Shown in pieces: positions 24,386-32,023 of a stretch of 64,000 bases of DNA. Every line of letters begins with the position of its first letter. The first letter of the stretch is position 1. A model generated the notes under the pieces. The model was not told where the DNA came from. It was given only the letters and a program-made list of their open reading frames with translations, and ran no database searches. The position numbers and the translations under genes were made by a program. The stretch covers positions 1-64,000 of the forward strand of contig JAZQIM010000020.1 of NCBI GenBank assembly GCA_045541115.1, in the 5' to 3' direction. Source of the stretch: Aphodoplasma sp045541115 (lineage in GTDB: Bacteria > Bacillota > Clostridia > UBA1381 > UMGS1253).

Positions 24386-25160
24386 ATAATTTGTCACAAA
24401 TATTTTCTACAACATATTTTATAGCATGCTCATCGTTATTGCAGATTGTTTTATCTGCCGCGGCCTTTAGGTCGGGAACTGCATTTGCCATGGCACAGCC
24501 AATGTCGGCGTTTTTTATCATCGTGACATCGTTTTCATAATCTCCTACACATATACATGTCGATACACCTTTAATGATGTCTTTTAAATGAGATATTGCG
24601 TCACCTTTTGTGGCACCTTTTTTTAATATTTCGACTCCCTTGTCCCAGCTTCGTGTAAAGTCAAAATAATCACCGAAATTTTCTGAAAGAAGATCCCTTA
24701 TCTCGATGGCATCTTCGGCCGTATTTGTAATAAGAACCATCTTATAAACGACCGAATTCATAAGGGAGAGAATTTCGTCTGCGTTTTTGCGCAGGTCTTT
24801 AAGCATATGAAGATTAAGGTCTTCGATTATTCGCAGGTTAACTATGCCATTACAATTTTCTATAATAAAACTACAAAGCTCTGCTGCTTTAGCGCCTAAT
24901 GGATTTGCGTAAAGAACATTTTCCGTTTCAAAGTCGTATATGCATGCACCGTTACAGCAAATTATCGGGCAATTAAACAAATCCTTTGACACTATCTCGA
25001 GCAGATAGCTTGGCCATCTGCCTGTTGCAAGACAGAATTTTCCGCCATGATCGCAAAAATATTTTATTGCATCGTAGTTTTCCTTTGAGAGTTTGGAAGC
25101 TGAATCTAAAAGCGTGCCATCCAAATCACTGCAAAGCAAAATACCATCGTATTTTCCCAC
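24384..25160 (-). CDS. Cof-type HAD-superfamily phosphatase
   Basis: A 258-residue HAD IIB hydrolase. Motif I is SDLDGTLLDS, motif II has LATGRWPSYL, the conserved Lys segment is GATKGDAISHL, and motif IV is VGDYENDVTMIKNA followed by GCAMANA. Members dephosphorylate sugar phosphates, flavin or thiamin intermediates; the substrate is not predictable from sequence. The GTG at 25160 is chosen because AGAGAG sits eight bases before it; a GTG at 25169 lies too close. It is between a convergent GerMN gene and the AraC gene on the same strand, 55 bp after the AraC stop, so it may be co-transcribed with it. Confidence 0.88.
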   Translation of the reverse strand: MGKYDGILLCSDLDGTLLDSASKLSKENYDAIKYFCDHGGKFCLATGRWPSYLLEIVSKDLFNCPIICCNGACIYDFETENVLYANPLGAKAAELCSFIIENCNGIVNLRIIEDLNLHMLKDLRKNADEILSLMNSVVYKMVLITNTAEDAIEIRDLLSENFGDYFDFTRSWDKGVEILKKGATKGDAISHLKDIIKGVSTCICVGDYENDVTMIKNADIGCAMANAVPDLKAAADKTICNNDEHAIKYVVENICDKL

Positions 25161-25224
25161 AAAAAGCACTCTCTTTCATTATTAGTTTTCGCTATTTTAC
25201 CACAGGCAAAAATCATTGTCAAGA

Positions 25225-26370
25225 TTAGCCAAACGTCATATCGGCGTATGCGCCGGGCGAGAGGCCGAACTCTTTTTTAAAGCAGCTGCTAAAATAATGT
25301 ATCGATGAAAAGCCGAGCATATCCGATATTTCCGTTATGGTAAAGCTGCTCGATTTAAGAAGCTGCTTTGCTTTGTTTAACTTTTTTTGGCGAATATATT
25401 TACTGATGCATATACCGCACGACTGCTTAAAAATGCGCGACACATAAGTCGGATTAAGCATAAGAGCATTTGCGATATCACACAGGGAAAGCTTTTCGTC
25501 GATGTGACTATCTATGTAGTTTGAGATATTTTTTATTGTGCGCTTTGATGTGTTAATGTCGGTGTCGCAGACGCCGACATTATATGCGTCATAGGAAAGC
25601 TCGGCGTTTTGGCGCATGAGATGTAAAAGTATTTCATAAAAGCATGCGATAAGAATGTCTGGCGTATATATATCGCTAAGCTCATATTCGCTTAAAATGC
25701 GTGAATACGTATTTTTTATAAATAAATCTGCACTAAAAACTTTGTTTTTAAGAAAATCGCAACCATATGCACTCATATGAAGGCTTGCCGAGAAAAACGA
25801 TGCGACGTCGGATAGCTTTTTTGATGTGTGAGTCTGGTGTGGGAAGAAAAGCATGAGTTCGCCTTGATTAAGAGTATATTCTTTTGAATCAACGATACAC
25901 ATGGCGCTTCCACGCTCGACATATGCAAGTTCAAACAAATCGTGGTTTGCGTCATTTTGTTTTATGCCTAAAGATTCGTCATGATAAAAAAATGTTACAA
26001 TATCGTGTATAGTGAGCTGATTTTGGTTTTTCCATGGCGATAAATCCTGCAGGAGATTTATGCTGTTCATCTTACTGCCTTTACAACAAATTTGAACTTC
26101 ACATTCTTTTTCGAGCGCCGAAAGAGCAAACATACAGCCTGCTTTTATTTCTACCGGTTTGTCGAGTAAAAAAGAGATGAGATTGCCGCTGTTATAGATG
26201 CAGAGCACACATAGCCCTGAGCATACATTGATGGTTGTTGGCATATCAAAGTTTGTGAGCGTTTTTATATATGTGTCCGCTATGCGCGTTTTTATAGAGT
26301 TTTGCGGCGTAAAATCCTTGAGTATATGTCCGTACATTGAAAAGTCTGCTTTGTTTAAGTGTTTTAGCAT
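25225..26370 (-). CDS. AraC-family transcriptional regulator
   Basis: 381 residues. The N-terminal 260 residues include a cupin-like sensor (DHDLFELAYVERGSAMCIV... YTLNQGELMLFFPHQTH), which usually binds a sugar. The C-terminal 100 residues hold two helix-turn-helices (LCDIANALMLNPTYVSRIFKQ and ITEISDMLGFSSIHYFSSCFKKEFG with the terminal LSPGAY). It is divergent from the GHMP sugar kinase/nucleotidyltransferase pair, separated by about 195 bp containing inverted-repeat words, and probably activates that unit (inference). The inducer is unknown. Confidence 0.9.
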   Translation of the reverse strand: MLKHLNKADFSMYGHILKDFTPQNSIKTRIADTYIKTLTNFDMPTTINVCSGLCVLCIYNSGNLISFLLDKPVEIKAGCMFALSALEKECEVQICCKGSKMNSINLLQDLSPWKNQNQLTIHDIVTFFYHDESLGIKQNDANHDLFELAYVERGSAMCIVDSKEYTLNQGELMLFFPHQTHTSKKLSDVASFFSASLHMSAYGCDFLKNKVFSADLFIKNTYSRILSEYELSDIYTPDILIACFYEILLHLMRQNAELSYDAYNVGVCDTDINTSKRTIKNISNYIDSHIDEKLSLCDIANALMLNPTYVSRIFKQSCGICISKYIRQKKLNKAKQLLKSSSFTITEISDMLGFSSIHYFSSCFKKEFGLSPGAYADMTFG

Positions 26371-26426
26371 AACATGCTCCTTTTTTGAATTATTATGTAA
26401 AACAGGAATATTTTTGGTATACGTAT

Positions 26427-26455
26427 ATTATAAGCTATAGTGAGATGATTTTCAA
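26427..26455 (-). promoter_or_regulatory. Sigma-A promoter for the AraC regulator gene
   Basis: On the minus strand: TTGAAA (26455-26450), 17-bp spacer, TATAAT (26432-26427). Confidence 0.6.
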
Positions 26456-26468
26456 CAGAAAAAGAAAA

Positions 26469-26525
26469 AATATCACAAAAACAGGTAAAAAAAACACAAA
26501 TACACTCAAAATTAAAAGTGATATT
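26469..26525. promoter_or_regulatory. Inverted repeat, possible AraC operator
   Basis: AATATCAC at 26469-26476 and its reverse complement GTGATATT at 26518-26525 lie upstream of the kinase gene. No good -35 for the kinase gene was found, as would be expected of an activator-dependent promoter. Low confidence. Confidence 0.3.
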
Positions 26526-26565
26526 ATTTATAAAGACTAATTAAACGGAAAGGAAGGCGAGCTAT

Positions 26566-27693
26566 ATGCGAAAGGTGCTTTGCTCTACGCCGTCAAGAAT
26601 ATGTTTGTTTGGAGAGCATTTAGATTATCTTGGGCTTGAAGTAATAGCATCTGCTATTGATTTAAGATTTAGCGCTCAGGTATCGCCCAGAGAAGACGGA
26701 ATTGTGAATTTAAAAATACGCGATTCGAAGTTCGGCGCATTGAATGTCGAAACCGATAATATAACATATCAACAGCGCACCTTCAATGTAAAAGAGCCGA
26801 TTGTATTTGATAAAAAGAGAGATTACATAAAGAGTGTATTTATCGTGCTTATGCGCGAAGGATATAATTTGTCGGGTGGCTTTGACATAGTGATGGATTC
26901 TACTATTCCGATAGGCAAGGGTATGTGTTCGTCATCGACAATGGTCGTTGTACTTATAAAGGCACTGCTTGAAGCGATAGAGCATAGTGATGCACAAAAG
27001 CCTGAAAGAATAGCGTATTTAGGATATCTGTCAGAAGTTGCGGAGTTTAACGAGCCGGGCGGAATGATGGACCATTATGCCTCGGCGATAGGCTCGCTTG
27101 TACATATAGATTTTGAAAACGGAGCATCAGCGACAAAGCTTGATGTAGATATACCGGGCTGTTTTATTCTTTTTGATACGATGCAGGCAAAGGACACGAC
27201 GCGCGTGCTTGCTGATTCAAAAATACCTGTGCTTGAGGCGCTTGATGAACTTGGCAAATACAATATAAAGAGTGTGCGCGATTTTATAAACAATGAAGAC
27301 AATTTAAATTATATACAAGCGCTTGATGATTTTCATGCATTAAAGCTAAACACCGCCATAGCAAACTACAAAATTCTTTTGCGCGCAAAGAAGATGTTTG
27401 AAAGCAAAAAGCCGATTTGTCCGCAGGAACTTGGTGCGCTTTTAAAAGAGCATCACGCGAATCTTCGTGACGGACTTAACATTTCGACCGAAACGATGGA
27501 GAAGATATTTGACGTTGCATACAAAAACGGTGCGCTTGGCGGAAAATTAAACGGCTCTGGCGGCGGCGGATGCCTTTATGTATATGCAAAAACAGAAGAT
27601 GCGCCAAAAATTCTTGACGCTGTGGAGAAGATGGGATACCCGGGAAAAATTTTGCATACAGATATCGGTGCCAGCCTTGACAAACTATTATAG
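26566..27693 (+). CDS. Galactokinase-like GHMP sugar kinase
   Basis: 375 residues, GHMP fold. Motif 1 is SRICLFGEHLDY (10-21), close to the galactokinase signature but with Ser, Ile and Leu replacing the usual Gly, Val/Asn and Thr positions. Motif 2 is PIGKGMCSSS (115-124). Motif 3 is GGKLNGSGGGGC (about 335-346). The FNEPGGMMDHYASAIG region corresponds to the catalytic Asp loop. Galactokinases phosphorylate C1 of galactose. Related kinases act on N-acetylgalactosamine, L-fucose, arabinose or heptose, so the substrate is open. The nucleotidyltransferase gene follows 55 bp later and an AraC regulator is divergent: a possible two-step route from free sugar to UDP-sugar (inference). The RBS AAAGGAAGG precedes ATG 26566. 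Confidence 0.82.
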   Translation: MRKVLCSTPSRICLFGEHLDYLGLEVIASAIDLRFSAQVSPREDGIVNLKIRDSKFGALNVETDNITYQQRTFNVKEPIVFDKKRDYIKSVFIVLMREGYNLSGGFDIVMDSTIPIGKGMCSSSTMVVVLIKALLEAIEHSDAQKPERIAYLGYLSEVAEFNEPGGMMDHYASAIGSLVHIDFENGASATKLDVDIPGCFILFDTMQAKDTTRVLADSKIPVLEALDELGKYNIKSVRDFINNEDNLNYIQALDDFHALKLNTAIANYKILLRAKKMFESKKPICPQELGALLKEHHANLRDGLNISTETMEKIFDVAYKNGALGGKLNGSGGGGCLYVYAKTEDAPKILDAVEKMGYPGKILHTDIGASLDKLL

Positions 27694-27748
27694 ATTATGT
27701 ATAATATTTACAGTATGACAAATACATAAAGAAATGAGGATACAAATT

Positions 27749-28483
27749 ATGAAGGCGTTAATTTTGGCAGCAGGTAAAGGTAAGAGATTACAAAGTGAGA
27801 AGTTTAATCTTCCAAAAGTGCTTCGTGAGGCAAATGGCAAGCCGCTTATCGAGCACGTTTTAGAACACACAAATTTTATAGACAAAAAGGATACTGTGCT
27901 TGTAGTTGGTTATATGAAGGAAAAAGTAATGGAGCACGTAGGAGGTTCGTATAATTACAGCATACAGGATGAGCAAAAGGGCACAGGTCATGCAGTAATG
28001 TGTGCAAGAGAACAGTTTGAGGGTTATGACGGCGACGTTCTTATCTTATACGGCGACATGCCGCTTGTAAAGAAAGAAACATATATGGCTGTAATCGAGA
28101 AGCACCAGAAGAGCGGTGCTGACTGCACACTTCTTACAGCAATCGTTGATGATCCGCCGGCATACGGACGTATAATCCGTGATGCGGAAGGGAAGGTTTC
28201 ACAAATCGTTGAAGAAAAAGACTGTGACGAAGAGCAGAAGAAGATAAAGGAGCTAAATGTTGGTATATACGTATTTAACTCAAAGCTTCTTTTCGACGGA
28301 TTAAAAGAGCTTGGCAACAACAATGCTCAAAACGAATACTATCTCACAGATATGCCTATGATTTTCATTGAAAAAGGCTTGAAGGTAGAAACATACTCCA
28401 TCGATAACATTACAGAAGTTTACGGCGTAAACACAATGGAAGATTTGGAGTTTTGCGAAAGAGAGCTTGCAAAATACAACTAA
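27749..28483 (+). CDS. GlmU-like nucleotidyltransferase (single domain)
   Basis: 244 residues. It matches the N-terminal uridyltransferase half of GlmU: LILAAGKGKRL (signature), LPKVL, GTGHAVMCA, GDMPL, NVGIYVF, NNAQNEYYLTD, and the VNTMEDL end. The C-terminal left-handed beta-helix acetyltransferase of GlmU is missing, so it cannot be a full GlmU. It probably uses UTP and a sugar 1-phosphate such as GlcNAc-1-P. With the GHMP kinase upstream it could complete a sugar salvage route. The ATG at 27749 is chosen over 27734 because GAGG lies eight bases before it. A strong terminator follows. Confidence 0.85.
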   Translation: MKALILAAGKGKRLQSEKFNLPKVLREANGKPLIEHVLEHTNFIDKKDTVLVVGYMKEKVMEHVGGSYNYSIQDEQKGTGHAVMCAREQFEGYDGDVLILYGDMPLVKKETYMAVIEKHQKSGADCTLLTAIVDDPPAYGRIIRDAEGKVSQIVEEKDCDEEQKKIKELNVGIYVFNSKLLFDGLKELGNNNAQNEYYLTDMPMIFIEKGLKVETYSIDNITEVYGVNTMEDLEFCERELAKYN

Positions 28484-28495
28484 TAAACAAAAATT

Positions 28496-28525
28496 AAAGA
28501 CGGCGTATTAAACGCCGTCTTTTTG
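28496..28525 (+). terminator. Terminator of the kinase/nucleotidyltransferase operon
   Basis: AAAGACGGCGT pairs with ACGCCGTCTTT, then TT-rich sequence. Confidence 0.85.
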
Positions 28526-28592
28526 TATGCAATTTTATTTTACAAAAAAGCGTGAGAAAATATTTTGCATGCACACTAAAGTGTAAAATTAG

Positions 28593-28621
28593 TTGCTTTT
28601 TGCATAAAAATATGCTATAAT
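28593..28621 (+). promoter_or_regulatory. Sigma-A promoter of the yicC-remA-gmk operon
   Basis: TTGCTT (28593-28598), 17-bp spacer, TATAAT (28616-28621). The leader is about 90 nt with no recognised riboswitch. Confidence 0.65.
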
Positions 28622-28718
28622 AACATGATAAAATAAACATAAGTGTAATTTTTTATAGGAAAACGAAGTTTTGTATAACAAATCAGACTTATAAAAATAA
28701 AAATCGGGGTGATTTTAA

Positions 28719-29597
28719 TTGATAAAAAGTATGACAGGCTATGGTCATGTTGAGGGCATTTTTGAAACGAAAAGAATAGTTTGCGAGGTGCGTTCGGTAA
28801 ACCACAGATATGCGGATTACAACATAAAAGTTCCGCGCTACTACGGATTTTTGGAGGATATGGTCCGCAAGTATGTTTCCGAATACATAAGCCGCGGAAA
28901 AGTAGATGTATATGTATCTGTTGAAAGCTATGTAGATTCGGACAAGCAGATTTTAGTAAACGAGGCGCTTGCACAAAGCTATATCGAAGCGCTCACAAAG
29001 ATAAGAGATTCATTCGGCGTAAAAGATGACATAAGCGTTTCTACTGTGTCACGCTTTAACGATATATTTATATCGGAGCGAAAGCAGGAAGATGCCGACG
29101 AAATCTGGAGACTGGTAAAAGAGGCGCTTGAGGGCGCTATGGAGCAATTCATAAGTATGCGTGAGCGTGAAGGAGAGAGAATGCTTGCCGACATAAAGAG
29201 CAGAAGCGAGTATATGCTTTCATTAGTCGGTGAAGTAGAGCGTCGTTCGCCGGAGCGCGTGGAGCAGTACCAAAACAGGCTTAGAGCAAAGCTTGAAGAA
29301 GTGCTTTCATCGAGCAATATAGATGAGACGAGAATCATTACCGAAGCGGCGATATATGCCGACAAGGTGGCAGTTGATGAAGAAACAGTAAGACTAAGAA
29401 GCCATTTTACAGAGCTTGACACGATATTGTCTTCAGGCGAGCCTGCGGGAAGAAAGCTTGATTTTCTTATCCAGGAAATAAACCGCGAAATCAACACAAT
29501 AGGCTCAAAAGCAAACGATGTTCAAACAGCAAAAATTGTTGTTGATTTAAAGGCAGAGCTTGAGAAAATGCGCGAGCAGGTACAAAATATCGAGTAG
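28719..29597 (+). CDS. yicC: YicC family endoribonuclease-like protein
   Basis: 292 residues. The family signature is at the N-terminus (MIKSMTGYGH... EVRSVNHRYADYNIKVPR) and the C-terminus (GRKLDFLIQEINREINTIGSKAND). YicC proteins of E. coli and Bacillus (YloC) are reported as RNases that act on small RNAs or structured RNA. The start is TTG 28719, seven bases after GGGGTG. It heads the long operon in which remA follows 32 bp later; yicC-remA-gmk-rpoZ is the usual Firmicutes order. Confidence 0.92.
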   Translation: MIKSMTGYGHVEGIFETKRIVCEVRSVNHRYADYNIKVPRYYGFLEDMVRKYVSEYISRGKVDVYVSVESYVDSDKQILVNEALAQSYIEALTKIRDSFGVKDDISVSTVSRFNDIFISERKQEDADEIWRLVKEALEGAMEQFISMREREGERMLADIKSRSEYMLSLVGEVERRSPERVEQYQNRLRAKLEEVLSSSNIDETRIITEAAIYADKVAVDEETVRLRSHFTELDTILSSGEPAGRKLDFLIQEINREINTIGSKANDVQTAKIVVDLKAELEKMREQVQNIE

Positions 29598-29629
29598 ATA
29601 ATAAGTTTAAAGTTAAGGATGTGATAGAT

Positions 29630-29893
29630 ATGAAGTTAATAAACATAGGTTTTGGAAATATCGTTGCGGCAAACCGTGTTGTTGCGATTGTGAGCCCGGA
29701 ATCGGCACCGATAAAAAGAATGGTACAGGAGGCGCGCGATAAGGGAGTGCTTATCGATGCGACGTTTGGCAGACGTACACGCGCAGTCGTAGTTACAGAC
29801 AGTGAACACATCGTTTTGTCGGCGCTTCAGCCGGAAACAATAGCAAACAGATTTGGCGGCAGCGTTTCTTCCGGGGAGGACAGCGATGAGTGA
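29630..29893 (+). CDS. remA: RemA-family extracellular-matrix regulator (DUF370)
   Basis: 87 residues. MKLINIGFGNIVAANRVVAI and FGRRTRAVVV are the RemA signature. In Bacillus, RemA binds DNA as an oligomer and activates matrix and osmoprotection genes. The ATG at 29630 is chosen (AAGGA ten bases upstream); an in-frame GTG at 29621 is too close. It overlaps gmk by 8 bp. Confidence 0.93.
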   Translation: MKLINIGFGNIVAANRVVAIVSPESAPIKRMVQEARDKGVLIDATFGRRTRAVVVTDSEHIVLSALQPETIANRFGGSVSSGEDSDE

Positions 29894-30497
29894 TAAAAAA
29901 GGACTTTTGATTGTTGTGTCCGGCCCATCGGGCACGGGTAAAGGCACTATATGCAAGATGCTTACCGAAAGGCGCAATGACGTATTTTTGTCTGTGTCTG
30001 CGACGACGCGCGCACCGCGCGAAGGCGAGGTAGACGGCGTTCATTACCACTTTATGAGTGAGAAGGAGTTTTCAGACAACATTGAAAACGGCGGTATGCT
30101 TGAGCATGCTGTATTTTGCCAAAACTATTACGGAACGCCGAAAAAAGCAGTTGATGAAATGCTTGCACAAGGCAAAAACGTAATTCTTGAAATTGAAGTA
30201 CAGGGCGCGATGAAGGTGCGTTCAAAATACCCCGAAGGAGTGTATGTGTTTGTTGTGCCGCCGTCAATGGAAGAGCTTCGAAAAAGGCTTGTAGGACGTG
30301 CGACAGAAACGCCAGAGGTAGTAGAGCAAAGACTTAACACAGCAAAACGTGAGTTTTCATACATTCCCAAATATAATTATGTGCTTTTAAATGATGAAAT
30401 CGAAAAAGCAGTAGAAAGACTTGAGTCAATTATCGATGCGGAGCATTGTCGCATTGAAAGAAATATAAAATTTATAGAAGAGGTGTGTAATTCATGA
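29886..30497 (+). CDS. gmk: Guanylate kinase
   Basis: Phosphorylates GMP to GDP. 203 residues. P-loop SGPSGTGKGT near 10-19, then RAPREGEVDGVHYHF, the GMP-binding ENGGMLEHAVF region, the VILEIEVQGAMKV strand, and RATETPEVVEQRL. ATG 29886 lies seven bases after GGGGAGG and starts inside remA. It shares 4 bp with rpoZ (ATGA). Confidence 0.97.
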   Translation: MSDKKGLLIVVSGPSGTGKGTICKMLTERRNDVFLSVSATTRAPREGEVDGVHYHFMSEKEFSDNIENGGMLEHAVFCQNYYGTPKKAVDEMLAQGKNVILEIEVQGAMKVRSKYPEGVYVFVVPPSMEELRKRLVGRATETPEVVEQRLNTAKREFSYIPKYNYVLLNDEIEKAVERLESIIDAEHCRIERNIKFIEEVCNS

Positions 30498-30766
30498 TTT
30501 ATCCCCCTATTGCAGAACTTGTAAAGAAAACAAAGACGAGATATTCTCTCGCAATACTTACAGCGCGTCGCGCACGTCAGCTTGGCGTAGAAAGCGGCGG
30601 CGAATATGATGGAAAATTTGACGAGGCTATTATAAAGGCGATTGATGAAATAAATGAAGGAAAAGTAACATCAAGACCGAAAAATTATTATTTTGACCAG
30701 ATAAACTCGGTGACAGATGAAGAAAATGTTTCATCTGATGAAGAGGCTGCAGTGGACGGCGAGTAA
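30494..30766 (+). CDS. rpoZ: RNA polymerase omega subunit
   Basis: 90 residues. PPIAELVKKTKTRYSLAILTARRARQL and FDEAIIKAIDEINEGKV are typical omega. It helps assemble RNA polymerase. ATGA overlap with gmk. The acidic tail (about 68-90) is longer than in some relatives. Confidence 0.93.
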   Translation: MIYPPIAELVKKTKTRYSLAILTARRARQLGVESGGEYDGKFDEAIIKAIDEINEGKVTSRPKNYYFDQINSVTDEENVSSDEEAAVDGE

Positions 30767-30791
30767 TAAAAGATTAAGGGCGGCGATTATT

Positions 30792-32003
30792 ATGCTAAAG
30801 GGTAAATGCGTAGTTGTCGGAGTTTGCGGAGGTATTGCGGCGTATAAGGTGGCGCATGTTGTAAGTGCGCTCAAAAAGCTTGGCGCTGATGTTCATGTAA
30901 TAATGACGGATGCGGCGCAAAAGTTTGTCGGAAAACTGACTTTTCAGACGCTTTCACAAAATCTCGTCGTATGCGATATGTTTGACGAGCCAAAGCGCTG
31001 GAACGTGGAGCATATCGAGCTTGCAACACAGGCTGATTTGTTTTTAGTTGCACCGGCGAGTGCCAATACGATAGCAAAAATGGCAAACGGAATTGCCGAC
31101 AATATGCTTACGAGCGTGTTTTTGGCGACAAAGGCAAAAGTTCTTATTGCGCCTGCCATGAACAAAAACATGTATGAAAATCCGGCGACAGTTGAAAATA
31201 TAAAAAAGCTTTCCGAGCGAGGTTGTCATTTTGTTGACGCGGAAGAAGGCTTTTTGGCGTGCGCAACTACAGGCAAGGGAAGACTTGCGGAGCCTGAAAG
31301 AATCGTGGAAGCGGTAATAGACGAGATTGCATACAAAAAAGATATGAGCTCGCTAAAGGTTTTGGTAAGTGCGGGGGCTACGCGTGAGGCGATTGACCCT
31401 GTGCGCTATATAACGAACCACTCATCAGGAAAGATGGGCTATGCCATCGCACGCGCAGCGAAGCGACGCGGCGCAGATGTTGTGCTTGTGAGCGGACAGA
31501 CGAGCCTTTTAGATATTGATGGAGTAGAAATGATTAAGGTCCTAAGTGCAAAGCAGATGCATGATGAGATAATATCGCGCAGCAAAGATTTTGACATAAT
31601 TATAAAAGCCGCGGCAGTTTCTGATTATGCGCCGACGTGCTATAGCGACAACAAGATAAAGAAAGGCGAATCTGACATGGAGATTGCACTTGTGAAAAAC
31701 CCCGACATATTATCAGAGCTTGGGAAAAAGAAGAGTGCTTCTCAGGTTATAGTCGGTTTTTGTATGGAAACGCAGGAGCTGCTCAAGAATGCCAAAGAAA
31801 AGCTTGAGCGTAAAAACTGTGACTTTATAGTTGCAAACAATCTATTCGATGAAGGTGCAGGTTTTGGCACAGATACAAATACAGTCACAATACTTGATGA
31901 TACCGGGGCTCAGATGTCGCCGGAAAACATGAGTAAGGACGATTTGGCGCATATTATATTAGATATGGCGAAAAAAAGATACGACGAGAAAAATAAGAAG
32001 TAG
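30792..32003 (+). CDS. coaBC: Bifunctional phosphopantothenoylcysteine decarboxylase/synthetase
   Basis: Coenzyme A synthesis: joins cysteine to 4'-phosphopantothenate, then decarboxylates. 403 residues. The N-terminal flavoprotein CoaC domain (about 1-180) has GGIAAYK, APASANTIAKMANGIADN and APAMN. The CoaB domain (about 185-400) has SAGATREAIDPVRYITNHSSGKMG and VGFCMET. The ATG at 30792 is chosen because MLKGKCVVVGVCGG is the family start and AGGGCGG lies upstream; the frame extends further but without support. It lies 25 bp after rpoZ, in the operon. Confidence 0.96.
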   Translation: MLKGKCVVVGVCGGIAAYKVAHVVSALKKLGADVHVIMTDAAQKFVGKLTFQTLSQNLVVCDMFDEPKRWNVEHIELATQADLFLVAPASANTIAKMANGIADNMLTSVFLATKAKVLIAPAMNKNMYENPATVENIKKLSERGCHFVDAEEGFLACATTGKGRLAEPERIVEAVIDEIAYKKDMSSLKVLVSAGATREAIDPVRYITNHSSGKMGYAIARAAKRRGADVVLVSGQTSLLDIDGVEMIKVLSAKQMHDEIISRSKDFDIIIKAAAVSDYAPTCYSDNKIKKGESDMEIALVKNPDILSELGKKKSASQVIVGFCMETQELLKNAKEKLERKNCDFIVANNLFDEGAGFGTDTNTVTILDDTGAQMSPENMSKDDLAHIILDMAKKRYDEKNKK

Positions 32004-32023
32004 AATTAATTTTGGAGGCGGCT

